Assembly: GCA_022559845.1 (NCBI GenBank)
Contig: CM040128.1
Coordinates: 173,530,413-173,594,412, forward strand
Length of the DNA: 64,000 bases
Direction: 5' to 3'
Source of the DNA: Amorphophallus konjac
Taxonomy: Eukaryota; Streptophyta; Magnoliopsida; Alismatales; Araceae
Position 1 is the stretch's first letter. The number at the start of each line of letters is the position of its first letter. Position numbers and translations under genes: made by a program. The notes under the pieces are model-generated. The model worked only from the letters and a program-made list of their open reading frames with translations. It was not told the origin of the DNA and did no database searches. Below are positions 52,601-62,946 of this stretch, piece by piece.

Positions 52601-53066
52601 TTAAAACTGGAACCTTTACTGGGGATAGGTACGTCCTGTGAGGACAGCTGCAGAAACTCTTGCGGTGGCGCATGGTAGAGCTTCATGTGCTTGCCATTGA
52701 GAGGAGGGAAAGGGTTATTTACTTATTTCCCCTGTGGTCGGTGACCATATAGGTCTCTCCTTCATAGACCTTCTGGATAACGTAAGGTCCTCGCCAATTG
52801 GGCTGGAGTTTGCCGCTGGATCTTCCCGCTAGAACCTCCCTTTCTTTGATCATGACGAGGTCGCCTTTCTTGAATGCCCTTTGCTTGACCAGCTTGTCAT
52901 AGGCACGTGTCATGCGGGTTTGGTACACTTGTAAGTGCTTATAGGTTTTGAGTCTTTCACCTTTAAGGTTGGACAGCTCCTCAAGTCTTCTTTCTATTTC
53001 GGATTGGTCCTGGCCCCGCAATCCAGCGTGCACAGCAACGCGATAAGATGCCAGCTCGATCTCCAC
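52601..53066 (-). pseudogene. pol: Extra copy of the integrase C-terminus, element B
   Basis: The minus-strand frame repeats the integrase tail (KLQPNWRGPYVIQKVYEG) and breaks at 53066 in the middle of VEIELASYRV, where the duplicated lead sequence joins. It has no catalytic core and is a product of the local duplication. Confidence 0.75.
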
Positions 53067-53304
53067 AGGGCGACATGGGAGATATGGCCAAAGCATCGGT
53101 ATAATGCCTTTGCCATTATAGGGTGGAGTTGTTGACTTAGAGCCACCCGTAAAGCATGTTGAAAGAGGATTTTTTTTTTCGGTGGGACTAGGTGTCGCAG
53201 GGCGACATGGTAGATATGGCCAAAGCATCAGTATAATGCCTTTGCCATTATAGGGTGGAGTTGTTGACTTAGAGCCACCCGTAAAGCATGTTGAAAGATG
53301 ATTC

Positions 53305-53545
53305 TTTTTTTTTTTTCACATTACCAACCTCACCGCCCCTTTCGGGTTTTCGCCGAGGTTGGCCCCCTTTAGTTTTTTCCGGTGCGCCCTTGTGGGTTTT
53401 CACATCGAGGGGTTGCCCATTTTTGCCTGAGACGTCCTTTCGGGTTTTCACCTCAGTCGGGTCTGTGACCTTTTTGCCCTCAGCCAACACTTAAAGGGCA
53501 ACTAAGTCCGTTGGTGTATCAATATTTTTAACCCCATTTTTTTTT
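53305..53545. repeat. Third bracket repeat copy in element B
   Basis: Abuts the main integrase C-terminus at 53546 and corresponds to 37810-38050 in A. Confidence 0.7.
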
Positions 53546-54594
53546 AAACTTGAACCTTCACTAGGGAGAGGTGTGTCCTGTGAGGATTGCTGTAGAAACT
53601 CCTGCGGTGGCGCATGGTAGAGCTTCATGTGCTTGCCATTGAGAGGAGGGAAATGATTGTTTCCCTTGTGGTCAACGACCGTATAGGCCCCTCCTTCATA
53701 GACCTTCTGGATGACATAAGGTCCACGCCAATTGGGCTGAAGTTTGCCGCTGGATCTTCCCGCTAGAACCTCCTTTTCTTTGACCATGACGAGGTCGCCT
53801 TTCTTGAATGCCCTTTTCTTGACCAGTTTATCGTAAGCACGTGTCATATGGGCCTGATACACTTGTAAGTGTCTATAGACCCTGAGTCTTTCACCTTCAA
53901 GGTTGGACAGTTCCTCAAGCCTTCTTTCTATTTCAGACTGATCCTGACCTGGTAGTCCGGCGTGAACAGCAACGCGATAGGATGCCGGCTCGATTTTCAC
54001 AGGGACCACCGCCTCGGCTCCGTAGACCAAGGAGAATGGGGAGCAACCCTAGGGGTTTTGTTAATAGTCCGATAGGCCCATAGGGCTTCGTGGACCTTCT
54101 CACCTCAATCCCGTTAGCGGCCACCCACTATCTTGGACAGCAGCTTGCAGAGGGTTTTGTTGAAGGCCTCGGCCAACCCGTTGGCTTGGGGATTGTAGAC
54201 GGACGATGTCCTCTAGTCAATATGAAATTTAGCAGCCAAAGCATAAACAGTCTTGTTCCTGAATGGCGTGCCATTATCCTTGATGATCCGGCTGGGGGGT
54301 GCTGAATCTGTATATGATATAGTGCCTTACGAAGCGGGCAACTACCTCCCCTGTGACTTCCCGTAGCGGGACGGCTTCTGCCCATCTGGAGAAGTAATCA
54401 GTGGCGGCCAGTATGAATTTGTGGCCCTGAGATGATGCCGGGAATGGTCCCACAATGTCCATGCCCCACTCCGCGAACGGCCAAGTAGGCGTTGTTGGAT
54501 GGAGCAGATTAGGTGGCCTTCGAGGCACTGGCCCAAATGCTTGGCATTGGTGGCATGTACGAGCATATTGGTTGCAATTTTCGTACATGGTAGG
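53491..54594 (-). pseudogene. pol: Integrase core and C-terminus of Tat element B
   Basis: From the right: CHQC completing the zinc-binding domain, then the core with the first Asp in WGMDIVGPFP. An extra base near 54293 in a run of G/C shifts the frame; the second Asp region (KDNGTPFRNK) and NGLAEAFNK follow in another frame. Stops lie near 54118 and 54050. The C-terminal frame 53491-54030 is clean and has the KLQPNWRGPYVIQKVYEGG segment. Integrates cDNA in an active element; inactive here. Confidence 0.82.
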
Positions 54595-55953
54595 CTAATA
54601 AAACCCCTTGAGCTTGATGCTGTTCTTCATCTTGGCTCTTGGTTGGTGAGCTCCGCACAATCCAGAGTGGACCTCGTGTATTATGGTCTTTGCTTCCTTA
54701 GATGAAAGCCACCGTAGGAGGACCGATCGGTCCTTTTCATGGACGAGCCTGAAAAGTAGGTCGTCAATCAGCTGGTAGGATGTTGTCATGGGTAGCAGTT
54801 GCACCCTTTGAGCCCGATCGGGAGTAAGCCAGCCGTTCTTTATCTTTATAATCGGCTCGCGCCAATCTTCTTCTTCGGGAGCATTCTCCTCTTGAATGTT
54901 ATTGACCTCGTAAACGGTGAGGCCAGATTCTTCGTCGAGCACACTTGGCATGAGCCTTCGGTGTCTGATAGTGATATTTAACTCTCCCTCAGGCGGGAGC
55001 TTCAAGGCTGTTGCCAATTTCGCCAAAGCGTCAGCCTGGGAGTTATTGCCTCTGGGGACGTGGCCTATTTCACAGAGGTAGAATTTCTCCTTTAGCCTCA
55101 TGACGGCTGCGTGATAGGGGATGAGCTCCTTTTTCTGGACGTCATAGACACTCAAGACTTGTCGAATGACGAGCTGAGAATCCCCGTAAACTTTGATGCA
55201 CTTGATTTCCATCTCTAGTGCCAGTTGAAGCCCAATGATTAGCGCTTCAAACTCTGCCTCATTATTAGTCAGTGACTTCATGAGAGCGCAAGAGTTGTGG
55301 AGAATGCCACCTTGCGGCGATACAAAGACCATCCCCGCACCTAAGACAAAGTCTGTAAGGCCGCCAGCCCTTTTGATTGTTCGGGAAGCACCATCAAAAT
55401 ACAACTCCCAGTGTGGGAGGTCAAGGGTGAGGACACCCGGCTCCATCTGTGGTGGGACTTTTTCATAATGTTCCCCAGTTTCTTGAGGAGGCACTAACAC
55501 CTCTTCATCGGGTAGCTCGAAGTTGAGTGGCGAATCCTCTGGCACAGGGTGTGCAGCTAAGAACTCCGCCATTCCTTGTCCTTTGATCGCCTTGCGTGGG
55601 ACAAAGGTGATGTCGAATTCCATGAGGATAAGCACCCACTTGCTGAGCCTACCAGAGAGGGCGGGCTGACTGAGCAGAAATTTGAGTGGATCACATTTGG
55701 AGATGAGCTCCACTCTGTGAGCTAGAAGGTAGTGTCTTAGCTTCTTGACAGCAAATACCAACGCTAGGCACACCTTTTCCATAGGTGCATATTGGTGCTC
55801 AGGCCCGATCAACTTTCGGCTGAGGTAGTACAACGGCTGCTCCTTGCCCTCGTCATTGATCTGGGGTAAAAGTACCCCCAAAGAGGCATCCATAACAGCA
55901 ATGTAGAGAATAAGGGGCTTCCCTCTGATAGGTGCCCTTAGGACAGGAGTCAA
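54595..55953 (-). CDS. pol: RNase H, archaeal-type RNase H and integrase N-terminus of element B
   Basis: 452 codons without a stop, the longest open Tat frame. Residues 1-130: connection and first RNase H-like domain (GKEQPLYYLSRKLIGPEHQY, then LISKCDPLK). Residues 185-320: second, archaeal-type RNase H with D in LYFDGASR, E in NNEAEFEALI, D in GDSQLVIRQ and D in SQADALAKL, a complete DEDD set. The rest: integrase zinc domain start with HEVHSGLCGAHQ. The frame ends at TAG 54595-54597 in the sequence FY-stop-P, the position of a conserved Trp. The same TAG is in element A. Confidence 0.88.
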   Translation of the reverse strand: MTPVLRAPIRGKPLILYIAVMDASLGVLLPQINDEGKEQPLYYLSRKLIGPEHQYAPMEKVCLALVFAVKKLRHYLLAHRVELISKCDPLKFLLSQPALSGRLSKWVLILMEFDITFVPRKAIKGQGMAEFLAAHPVPEDSPLNFELPDEEVLVPPQETGEHYEKVPPQMEPGVLTLDLPHWELYFDGASRTIKRAGGLTDFVLGAGMVFVSPQGGILHNSCALMKSLTNNEAEFEALIIGLQLALEMEIKCIKVYGDSQLVIRQVLSVYDVQKKELIPYHAAVMRLKEKFYLCEIGHVPRGNNSQADALAKLATALKLPPEGELNITIRHRRLMPSVLDEESGLTVYEVNNIQEENAPEEEDWREPIIKIKNGWLTPDRAQRVQLLPMTTSYQLIDDLLFRLVHEKDRSVLLRWLSSKEAKTIIHEVHSGLCGAHQPRAKMKNSIKLKGFY

Positions 55954-57690
55954 TAAATACTCCTTGATTTGCTCGAAGGCCTTCTGACAGTCTTCGTCTC
56001 ATATGAAGGGTGCCCCTTTCTTCATTAATTTGCCGAAAGGTAAGCATCTTTCAGAGAGATTAGAAATGAAACGCCTAATATAGGCCAGTCTTCCTTGTAG
56101 AGATCTGAGCTCTGTTAAGTTCTTGGGCGGAGGCAGTCCTCTTATGGCCTTGATTTTGTCGGGGTCGATTTCTATACCTCGGTACCTGACGATGAAGCCG
56201 AGGAACTTGCCGCCGGAGACGCCGAAGGCACACTTCATCGGATTCATCTTGAGCTGGTACTGTCGGAGCCTTTCGAAGACTCAACGCAAGTCGGCCAGAT
56301 GATCCTCTCGCCTTTTTGTCTTAACGACCAGATCATCGACGTAGCATTCAACGAGGTCATGTAGCATCTCGTCGAAGATCTTGGTCATTACCCTTTGATA
56401 GGTTGCGTCGGCATTCTTCAAGCCAAACGGCATCCTTTTGTAGTTGAAGATCCCCTTAGGTGATCGGAAAGCCGTATGGTCTTTGTCTTTGACGGCCATG
56501 CGGATTTGATTATAGCCCGACGACCCGTCCATGAAGGATAAGGCTTCGTGACCGGTGGTCATGTCCACCATTGTCTTAGTGATTGGGACATGGAAGTCAT
56601 CCTTTGGACATGCCTTGTTCAAATCCCTGAATTCGATGCAGACTCGGACTTGGCCGTTCTTTTTCTTGACATGGACTATATTAGCGAGCCATACAGGGTA
56701 CATGCAAGGCTCTATGAAGTCCACATTGAGCATCTTGTCAACCTCAGCATTGACTTTCAATTCCAGCTCGTGGCGTATACGCCTTTGGGCTTGCTTGACT
56801 GGCTTGACTGTTGGAAGTATTGCCAACTCGTGTTCAGCCACAGAAGGGTCGAGCCCGGGCATTTCTTTATAAGTCCAGGCGAAACAATCCCTGAACTCTT
56901 CTAGGAGCTGTCGATACGACTGCCTTTCTTCCTCGCTGAGGAGGGCACTTATGAAGGTTGGCCGATGGTCTCCTTTGCTTCCGAGGTTGATCTCAATCAA
57001 CTCGTCTACAGTTGCCTGGCCACCATCTTCGAGCTCCGGTGGAGCTAGTTGGAGGTCGACGAAGTCTCCCTCATCATTGGTGTTTGCTTCATAGACTTTA
57101 AATTCTTCGAAGCTCTTTTGCTTGTGGCTTGAAGTCGACGGACTTGCTTCGTCATGTTGATGGTTGGCAGGCTGAGCTGCCTTTCTCTTAGGGAGGTGAT
57201 CAATGTTGGCTTCTGACGATAATGTCACTGACGTCTCGCCGGACTCCCTGGCAGAGTCATAGATCTTGGGCTCAACTTCTACTTGCCCACAATGAGGAGG
57301 TAGCAGTCCTATGGCATTGACTGCATAATAGACCTCGAAGTCCCTCTCCTGGTCGTAGCCGAGTCCCCATGTGTCTTTGCGGGAGAAGGGAGGTTGCCCA
57401 CGGACCTGCGGAGGGTTCCATAGCTGATAGAAATATGCCGCTTGTGCGGGGTCCTGAGCTTGTGGGATGTGTTATTTTTTACACATTTCTCTGACGTGCT
57501 TCGGCATATCGTCCATCTCCTGGACTGGTTCTGGCGCCACATCGGCGGGAGTATCCCAGTCGAAATCATCTTCGGGAGGGCCCGGTGGGACTAAGTCACC
57601 TTTGTAAAAGATGATCGGCTTGTTCCCCTTGCCCTTGTTACGTCTTCTTCTCCGTTGATAGGAGACTGTGAAGGTCTTCAACTGCTCCAC
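55954..57690 (-). pseudogene. pol: Reverse transcriptase of Tat element B
   Basis: RT frame 56281-57228: fingers (VWLANIVHVKKKNGQVRVC), GSSGYNQIRM, FGLKNADATYQR and YVDD at 56332-56343. A TGA follows at 56281-56283 (CGA in A), then the thumb frame 55999-56247 with a TGA replacing Trp near 55999. The N-terminal linker (57229-57690) has a short frame with PPGPPEDDFDWDTPAD and a TAA near 57474. Linker and RT are homologous to 40677-42661. Confidence 0.83.
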
Positions 57691-58866
57691 CTCATACTCT
57701 TCCCGTTGGGACGAGAGTTGAAGGCATTTGGGTGGTAGGGAGATGCTTCGGTCAATGACCTGCTGATGAGGTTGGCTTCAAAATCAACACTTCGCCTCTC
57801 CGGCTGAGTTGGCTTGGAGGCGGCCTGGAGGCTTAGCCTGTGCAGTTTTACCATGTCTTGGTTGACAGTGAACAAATGCCCTTCCTCAGCTTCATAGTTC
57901 ACTTTTTGCTTCCCTTTGTCCTTTACAGGTTCGGGCATTGCTAAAGTGGGCTCCCCAAAATATAGGGAAGCATCGGTCAGGTGACACTCATTTGGGTGGA
58001 ATGGAGATTGATCTGCAAAGACAGTATATTGCTCCCCTCCTTTGGCATATTTAATGCATTGGTGCAGAGTTAATGGGACAACCCAATTCTCATGGAGCCA
58101 GGGCCTCCAAGCAGCACCTTGTAAGATGTGTCGGCGTTGATGATGTAGAACGTCGCTTGGGTGACAAAATCGTCCAAAGCTAGTTTGACTTCAACCCGAC
58201 CTAGCGCCTCCTCGGAATCCTGATTGAATCCCGAAATTTTGACCGCGCTGACCTTTTGCAAATAAGGAGCCAAGTATAAGGACTTGAAAGTCTTCAGAGG
58301 CATGATGTTAATGGCTGCTCCGGCGTCGACCAAAATGCGATTCACATCATGCCCATTAATTGTCCGCCGCATATATAAGGGGCGATTGTGGCACGGAGAG
58401 GACAGCAACATGTCTTTGTCCGTGAAAGAGATGTTGGCTGCAAATGCCTCATATGCCTAGGCTTGCAACTCTACAACATGGGCTTCATAGGCCTCTGGGT
58501 CTTGGAGTATCTTAACAAGAGCCTCCCTGAGATTCTTGCTCCAAGCAATGGCTTCCCAAATGGTGACATTTGTAGGAAACCGCTTCATGTGATGAATGAT
58601 TTTGCGGTCCGCCCGAGCACGGGTCTTGTCAAATAGCGGGATGATCTCCGCCAGAGTCCTCGGTGCCTGGCGAGGCTTCTCCCGTTTAGAAGGGCGCTGC
58701 TCATTCTAGCTCTCCGCATTTTCTTGGAATAGCGGAGCCAGAGACTCCTCCGGGGGTGGCAAAGGCTCGTCATGTTGGTCTTCATTAGAAGGACCTGCCT
58801 GGCTTGGAGGCTCGACCCTGTCAGAGGGACCAGCCTTGTCTGACGCCTCCTTATGCATTGGCAGCT
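57691..58866 (-). pseudogene. pol: Aspartic protease region of Tat element B
   Basis: Frame 58070-58411 contains the retropepsin active-site segment RILVDAGAAINIMP (Asp-Ala-Gly) and ends just after YKVLLGG, where a one-base loss shifts the frame in the conserved LLG region. Downstream (57678-57938) is a charged linker with EAEEGHLFTVNQDM. Upstream (58412-58866) is a linker with LFDKTRARADRKIIHHMKR and a TAG near 58456. The protease would cut the polyprotein. The Tat-type DAG/DTG motif is clear; inactivity follows from the frame break. Confidence 0.75.
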
Positions 58867-59522
58867 ATGGTTTGCCATATCGGATCTTGGCTTCATCTCG
58901 GGAGGGTCAGAGAGAAGAAATTTCAGAGAGATCTCGAAAAAATCTCGAGAGATTGGGTTCGGTGATTTCAGAATTTTTTTTTCATATGTATGACCTATTT
59001 CTAAGAAAATCCCTTTTTTTCTACTAATCCCTCAATTTCACAAACATTTTTTTATAATTGACAACTCAATTTTACAAAATAAAGAGCAATGATAACAATA
59101 ACAAATCCATTCAGATGCACCAATGCTAATATATAAATAAAATGGTACATGAGTCACAAACTGAAGAATACATCAAAAATGGTACATGTATCTGTCTTCC
59201 CTCTTCTTTGTCTCCCTCTCTCTCAAACAGAGAGAATGGGGAGACGGGGGGGGGAGAGAGAGATGAGAGAGAGAGAGAGAGAGGGGGTGGGAGATAGAGA
59301 GATTAAGAGAGAGAGAGGGTAAGAGAGTTTGAGGGAGAGTGTCACAGAGGGAGAGATAGAGAGTCCGGGGGAGAGAGAGAGAGATTGGGGAGTGAGGTAG
59401 AGTGAGAAGGGGAGGAGGAAACAGGGGGTAGGGGAGAGAAGATCTCGATCTCGCGGGCTTCATTTCTTGCAACCTTTGGAGAGACAGAGATCTCGGACAT
59501 CTCATAAGAGATGGCAAACCAT
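58867..59522. mobile_element. Mutator-like MITE in element B gag-pol (656 bp)
   Basis: Inverted ends ATGGTTTGCCATATC and GAGATGGCAAACCAT, flanked by ATTGGCAGCT (58857-58866) and GTTGGCAGCT (59523-59532), a 10-bp duplication with one change. The interior has a long GA/GAGAGAGGG tract (59220-59410). The frame of the polyprotein continues on each side (LPTW/ on the right, AASDKAG-like on the left). A 9-10 bp duplication suggests MULE origin. Confidence 0.65.
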
Positions 59523-60729
59523 GTTGGCAGCTTAGCCGGCTCTTCTTCTTCGTCAAAAGAGGCGATTATAAAAGGGACGCCACCCGATTTAGCTTTTGAG
59601 TTGAGGCTCGAACCCTTTGAGGAGTCGAGGATAAAAGCGATCCCCTGAACTTGGGTTTCCAGGACAGGACCCGGTTTCTCCCCTCTGAATAATATGACCC
59701 GGTCGAGAGTTAGGGGACCTTCACGTCCACGTCCTCGTTTTCGGTCACGACCACGGCTATTCCTCGCCGAGCGACGTTGATATGTCGCCATTAGAGTCTT
59801 GCCCCCAGTGTTATCTGCCGAAGGAGAATTAATGTTGTCGGGCGGTGGGATCGCCACCATGTTGCAGGAGCGCTCTTGCAGCATTTCAACAATGAGCTCC
59901 TCATCTTTGTAAAATAATGAGAGCTCTTCCGGGATTGGAAACTCCTCACCCTCTTCGAGACGGTGAGCCATATCTCGGAGCCATTGAAGTAGCCAGGCTT
60001 TACCCCCAAACTTGTCCCAGGGAATGTATTTGTCTAGAGTGACAACCCTGGTGAGACGAGGGGGAGTGTACTCCTCCAGCTCATCTATGAGCTTTTGTAG
60101 TCTTTGCAGAGAGTTGGCTCCTTAGGGGCCTCCATAGCTGCTGTTTGCTCAGCTTGTTTCTTCAACTTCCTCTTCAAATTCTTCATGCGATTCTTCTTTT
60201 GCTACTTTTGGCATGCCACCTCTTGAGAAGAAAGTGGACTTTGCTTCGGAGGTGGGACTGGTTTGCCCCTAGAATTTTGCTTTTTGCTCCGGGTCGGCTT
60301 CTTAGGAGCCTTAGCGCCACGACTCTTTCTGGGGGTGACCTTGGTCCAATTGGCCTCCTCCGGCTGAACCTGGAAGGTGGCATTGATCGCCTGAGCAATT
60401 ATCTCAGGCGGCAGATCTTAGAACTCTGCCAATCCAGAGTGAGGCCCCTGGGGGCTTTGTAGCTCTGCCGGTTTTGCTTTGACTGGCGGCTTTGTCGGTT
60501 CGAGCTGTTTTGGTCTTTCTTCAATTGACGACCTTATTGGCTCGACAGGAGCTTTGGTCTGAGGCTCCCTCACCTTTGCCTTGCCTTTATCGTCTGGCGG
60601 AGGGTTTCCCCTTATGACGATGCCGGGTTGCCTTTGCCTGGAAAGGGGTTTGGAACCTTCTCCCTCGGCTTGGCTTTTTGGGCTCCGGGCCTTTGGCCCC
60701 TCGCACCTAGCCTTGCCTTTGGGGTTTGG
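59523..60729 (-). pseudogene. gag: Gag-Pol linker of Tat element B
   Basis: Frame 59971 down to the MITE edge at 59523 encodes a segment with EEFPIPEELSLFYKDEELIV, a basic RRSARNSRGRDRKRGRGR stretch and an acidic end. Right of it (59972-60729) the sense continues in other frames as a Lys/Pro/Gln-rich linker (PKKPTRSKKQ), interrupted by stops near 60073, 60105, 60418 and 60730. No known domain; such linkers between nucleocapsid and protease are common in Tat elements. Heavily decayed. Confidence 0.55.
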
Positions 60730-61668
60730 CTAAGGATTACCGCTGCCCGTAGACTTGTCCGGTTGGACTTGTTGAGAGGTGGGCTTGGTCCCACGCAGCT
60801 TGGTCTGCTCCTGTTGAACTTGCTGGAGAATCTTCTTAGCGGCCTCTTTAAGACGCCGCCTCGTCATAGAGTTCCCCTGCGCATCGATCTCCCCTCTTTG
60901 GATGAGGACTTCAATGCAATCTTGGACTTCCGAGCATTCCCGGGTGGGGTGAGGCACCCTGGCATGATATTTGCAGTAGCGAGGATGGCTCTTGGCCGTC
61001 TCATTGTAATATAACGGTGGATCATATGTAAACACCCGACCATCTTCCCGGAGCTTGTCAAAAATCTTCTCAGTGTCCTTGGGGAAAGAACACTGATGGG
61101 AGGGTCGCCACCCTGGGTACCACAATGTGGACTTGGGCGACTGGGAATTGACTCCCTCCTGCTGCGGCTCCGGGAGTTGGAAAGCTGCCGAGGCATGTAT
61201 AACATTGACGGAGAAATGAAAACTCTCCTGCATATGTGGCTGAGGTGGGTCGACCAGGAATTCACCCATATTGATCTTCCCTTACCTGATTAAGTCCTCA
61301 GCGAGGTCCTTGAACGGCTGGCAATTGTGGATGATGTGGCTTATCACCTCATGGTAGGGGAAATAACCCTGATGAAATGCGGCACCTGGTGCTTGCTCCA
61401 TGGGTGATGGGCTTATCAAGCCCGCTCGCTTACACGCGAAGAAGATGTTCAGAGTCTTCTCGCGAGGGGAGTATAACTTCTCGGGCTGCTCGCCTTCGGG
61501 TGTATGCTCCTCGCCTTCAGATGAGTCCTTCTCGCCTTCGGATGAATCTGAGGATTTCTCAGAGAGCCAACCCCTGAGCGGAGCCTGGCCAGTTGGCGGT
61601 ACACCTGCCTCCCGTATGTTGGTTGGAGCTAACCCCCTGGCAAATGGGCCAAAGGGGAAAGTGGCCAA
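60730..61668 (-). pseudogene. gag: Gag of Tat element B, second and third CHHC modules
   Basis: Two open parts, 61282-61668 and 60730-61269, in one frame, separated by a TAA at 61282-61284. The first has an acidic Ser/Glu repeat, then a module with YFPYHEVISHIIHNC followed by FKDLAEDLIR and MGEFLVDPPQPH. The second has a module YCKYHARVPHPTREC followed by IEVLIQRGEI. Both repeat the layout of the knuckle in 61738-62946 (C-x2-H-x4-H-x4-C, then a helix). In the middle module the first Cys is Phe. Confidence 0.7.
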
Positions 61669-61737
61669 CTACTCGTCGATGCTTTCCAAGAACTGCAGCA
61701 GGCGCCTTTGTTCCAATTGCAATTGTCGGATTTCTCA

Positions 61738-62946
61738 TCAGATCTTCTGAATAGTCCTTCGCAATGCCAAACACTCAGGGAGTGCAGAAGGGGCGGTTCC
61801 GCGGCCAGTGTTGGGCTGTTGATTTGAAGGCCCGGCCTCGGAGGTGTTAGAGCTCGAAGCCGTCGCCACCATATAGACCACATTAGCCGACCGGTTCGAT
61901 CGGCTCCAGGCATGATGCTGGGGTGGGTCGACTACATGACCCAGCATATTTATCAAGCCCTTTTGGATGAGCTCTTCTGCAATATTCTTGAAGACATAGC
62001 AGTTCCCGACGGTGTGACCCAACCTTCGGTGATATACACAATAGGTAGGATCATCTGTCTTATCCATCTCTAAGGGCTTCCGTGGATCTGGCAGGGTGAT
62101 GAGCTTTTCTTTCAAACACAATTCAAAGAGCATCTTGGTGTGCTCCTTCCTGAAGGAGTAAGGCGTCTTCGTGTGCTCCGCCAACCGAGACGCACTCACC
62201 TTGGCATCAGGCTTTTTGCCATTACCTTTAGATTTTCCTTTCCCCTTATCTCCATTTGTTGGGGAGAAGTCTACAGTATTCACCTCTTTGCCGCTAGCCA
62301 GACGGTCTTTAGAGGATTTGCCCTTGACAGAAGCTTGTGCCGGATGATCAGCGAAAAACATTTCAATCTCCGCCACCACCGTGTTGAGCTGGTCGAAGCT
62401 TCTGATGTTTGAGCCCTGAAACTTTTCACTGACTTCTGCCGACAGACCTCTGCGGCAGATGGAGATCGCGTCTTCGGGCGTCGGAGGATTATCGCAGCGC
62501 ATGCTGACGTCCCTCCATCGCTTGATGAAGTCCAACGCTGTTTCACCCTTCTTTTGCTTAAGGGCGCAGAGCTCTGCCAGGGAGACTTTGCGTTCGGCCG
62601 TCTGAAAACGGTCGATGAACTCCTTCTGCATATCAGCCCAATCAGGCACTGAATTGGGCTTTAGCCTGGAATACCACTGGAAGGCGGTGCCAGTTAAAGG
62701 TGTGGCGAAATACCGCAGCAAGTATGCCTCTTCCAGTGCCAATTCACCCATGGCCGTCATGTAGTAGGCCAGGTGTTCATGTGAGGAGCTTTGCCCGTTG
62801 AACTTTTGAAGCTTCGGGGCCTTAGGGCAATCCGGTGGAAGCTTTTTGAATTGATGGTGGAGGGGATATGGCACGCTGTACAAATCAACGGTAGCCACAC
62901 CCTCACCATGTTGAGCGAACTTCGCCTCCACGATCCGCTCAATCAT
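61738..62946 (-). CDS. gag: Gag core of Tat element B (retrotransposon Gag domain, CHHC knuckle)
   Basis: 402 codons. Residues about 45-200 are the Retrotrans_gag capsid domain: LQKFNGQSSSHEHLAYYM, LTGTAFQWYSRL, FIDRFQ, LCALKQKKGETALDFIKRW. A Lys-rich linker follows, and then a knuckle YCVYHRRLGHTVGNC (about 61995-62042) with the helix FKNIAEELIQKGLI and DPPQHH. The frame is continuous with 62947-63927; the stop between them (62947-62949, TAG) precedes MIERIVEAKF. Gag packages the RNA in cytoplasmic particles in an active element. Confidence 0.85.
   Translation of the reverse strand: MIERIVEAKFAQHGEGVATVDLYSVPYPLHHQFKKLPPDCPKAPKLQKFNGQSSSHEHLAYYMTAMGELALEEAYLLRYFATPLTGTAFQWYSRLKPNSVPDWADMQKEFIDRFQTAERKVSLAELCALKQKKGETALDFIKRWRDVSMRCDNPPTPEDAISICRRGLSAEVSEKFQGSNIRSFDQLNTVVAEIEMFFADHPAQASVKGKSSKDRLASGKEVNTVDFSPTNGDKGKGKSKGNGKKPDAKVSASRLAEHTKTPYSFRKEHTKMLFELCLKEKLITLPDPRKPLEMDKTDDPTYCVYHRRLGHTVGNCYVFKNIAEELIQKGLINMLGHVVDPPQHHAWSRSNRSANVVYMVATASSSNTSEAGPSNQQPNTGRGTAPSALPECLALRRTIQKI

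Larger units (their letters stand above)
52270..54010. repeat. Partial tandem duplication of bracket repeat plus integrase tail
   Basis: The block 52270-53066 (short lead, bracket repeat, integrase C-terminus) is repeated at 53180-54010. Between them a 110-base piece (ATATGGCCAAAGCATC...GTAAAGCATGTTGAAAGA) occurs at about 53080-53166 and again at 53210-53297. Element A has only one copy of this block. Confidence 0.75.

Noticed and set aside
59220..59410. GA-rich tract as a possible gene-coding or regulatory GAGA element
   Set aside because: Simple-sequence DNA inside the MITE at 58867-59522; no independent evidence.
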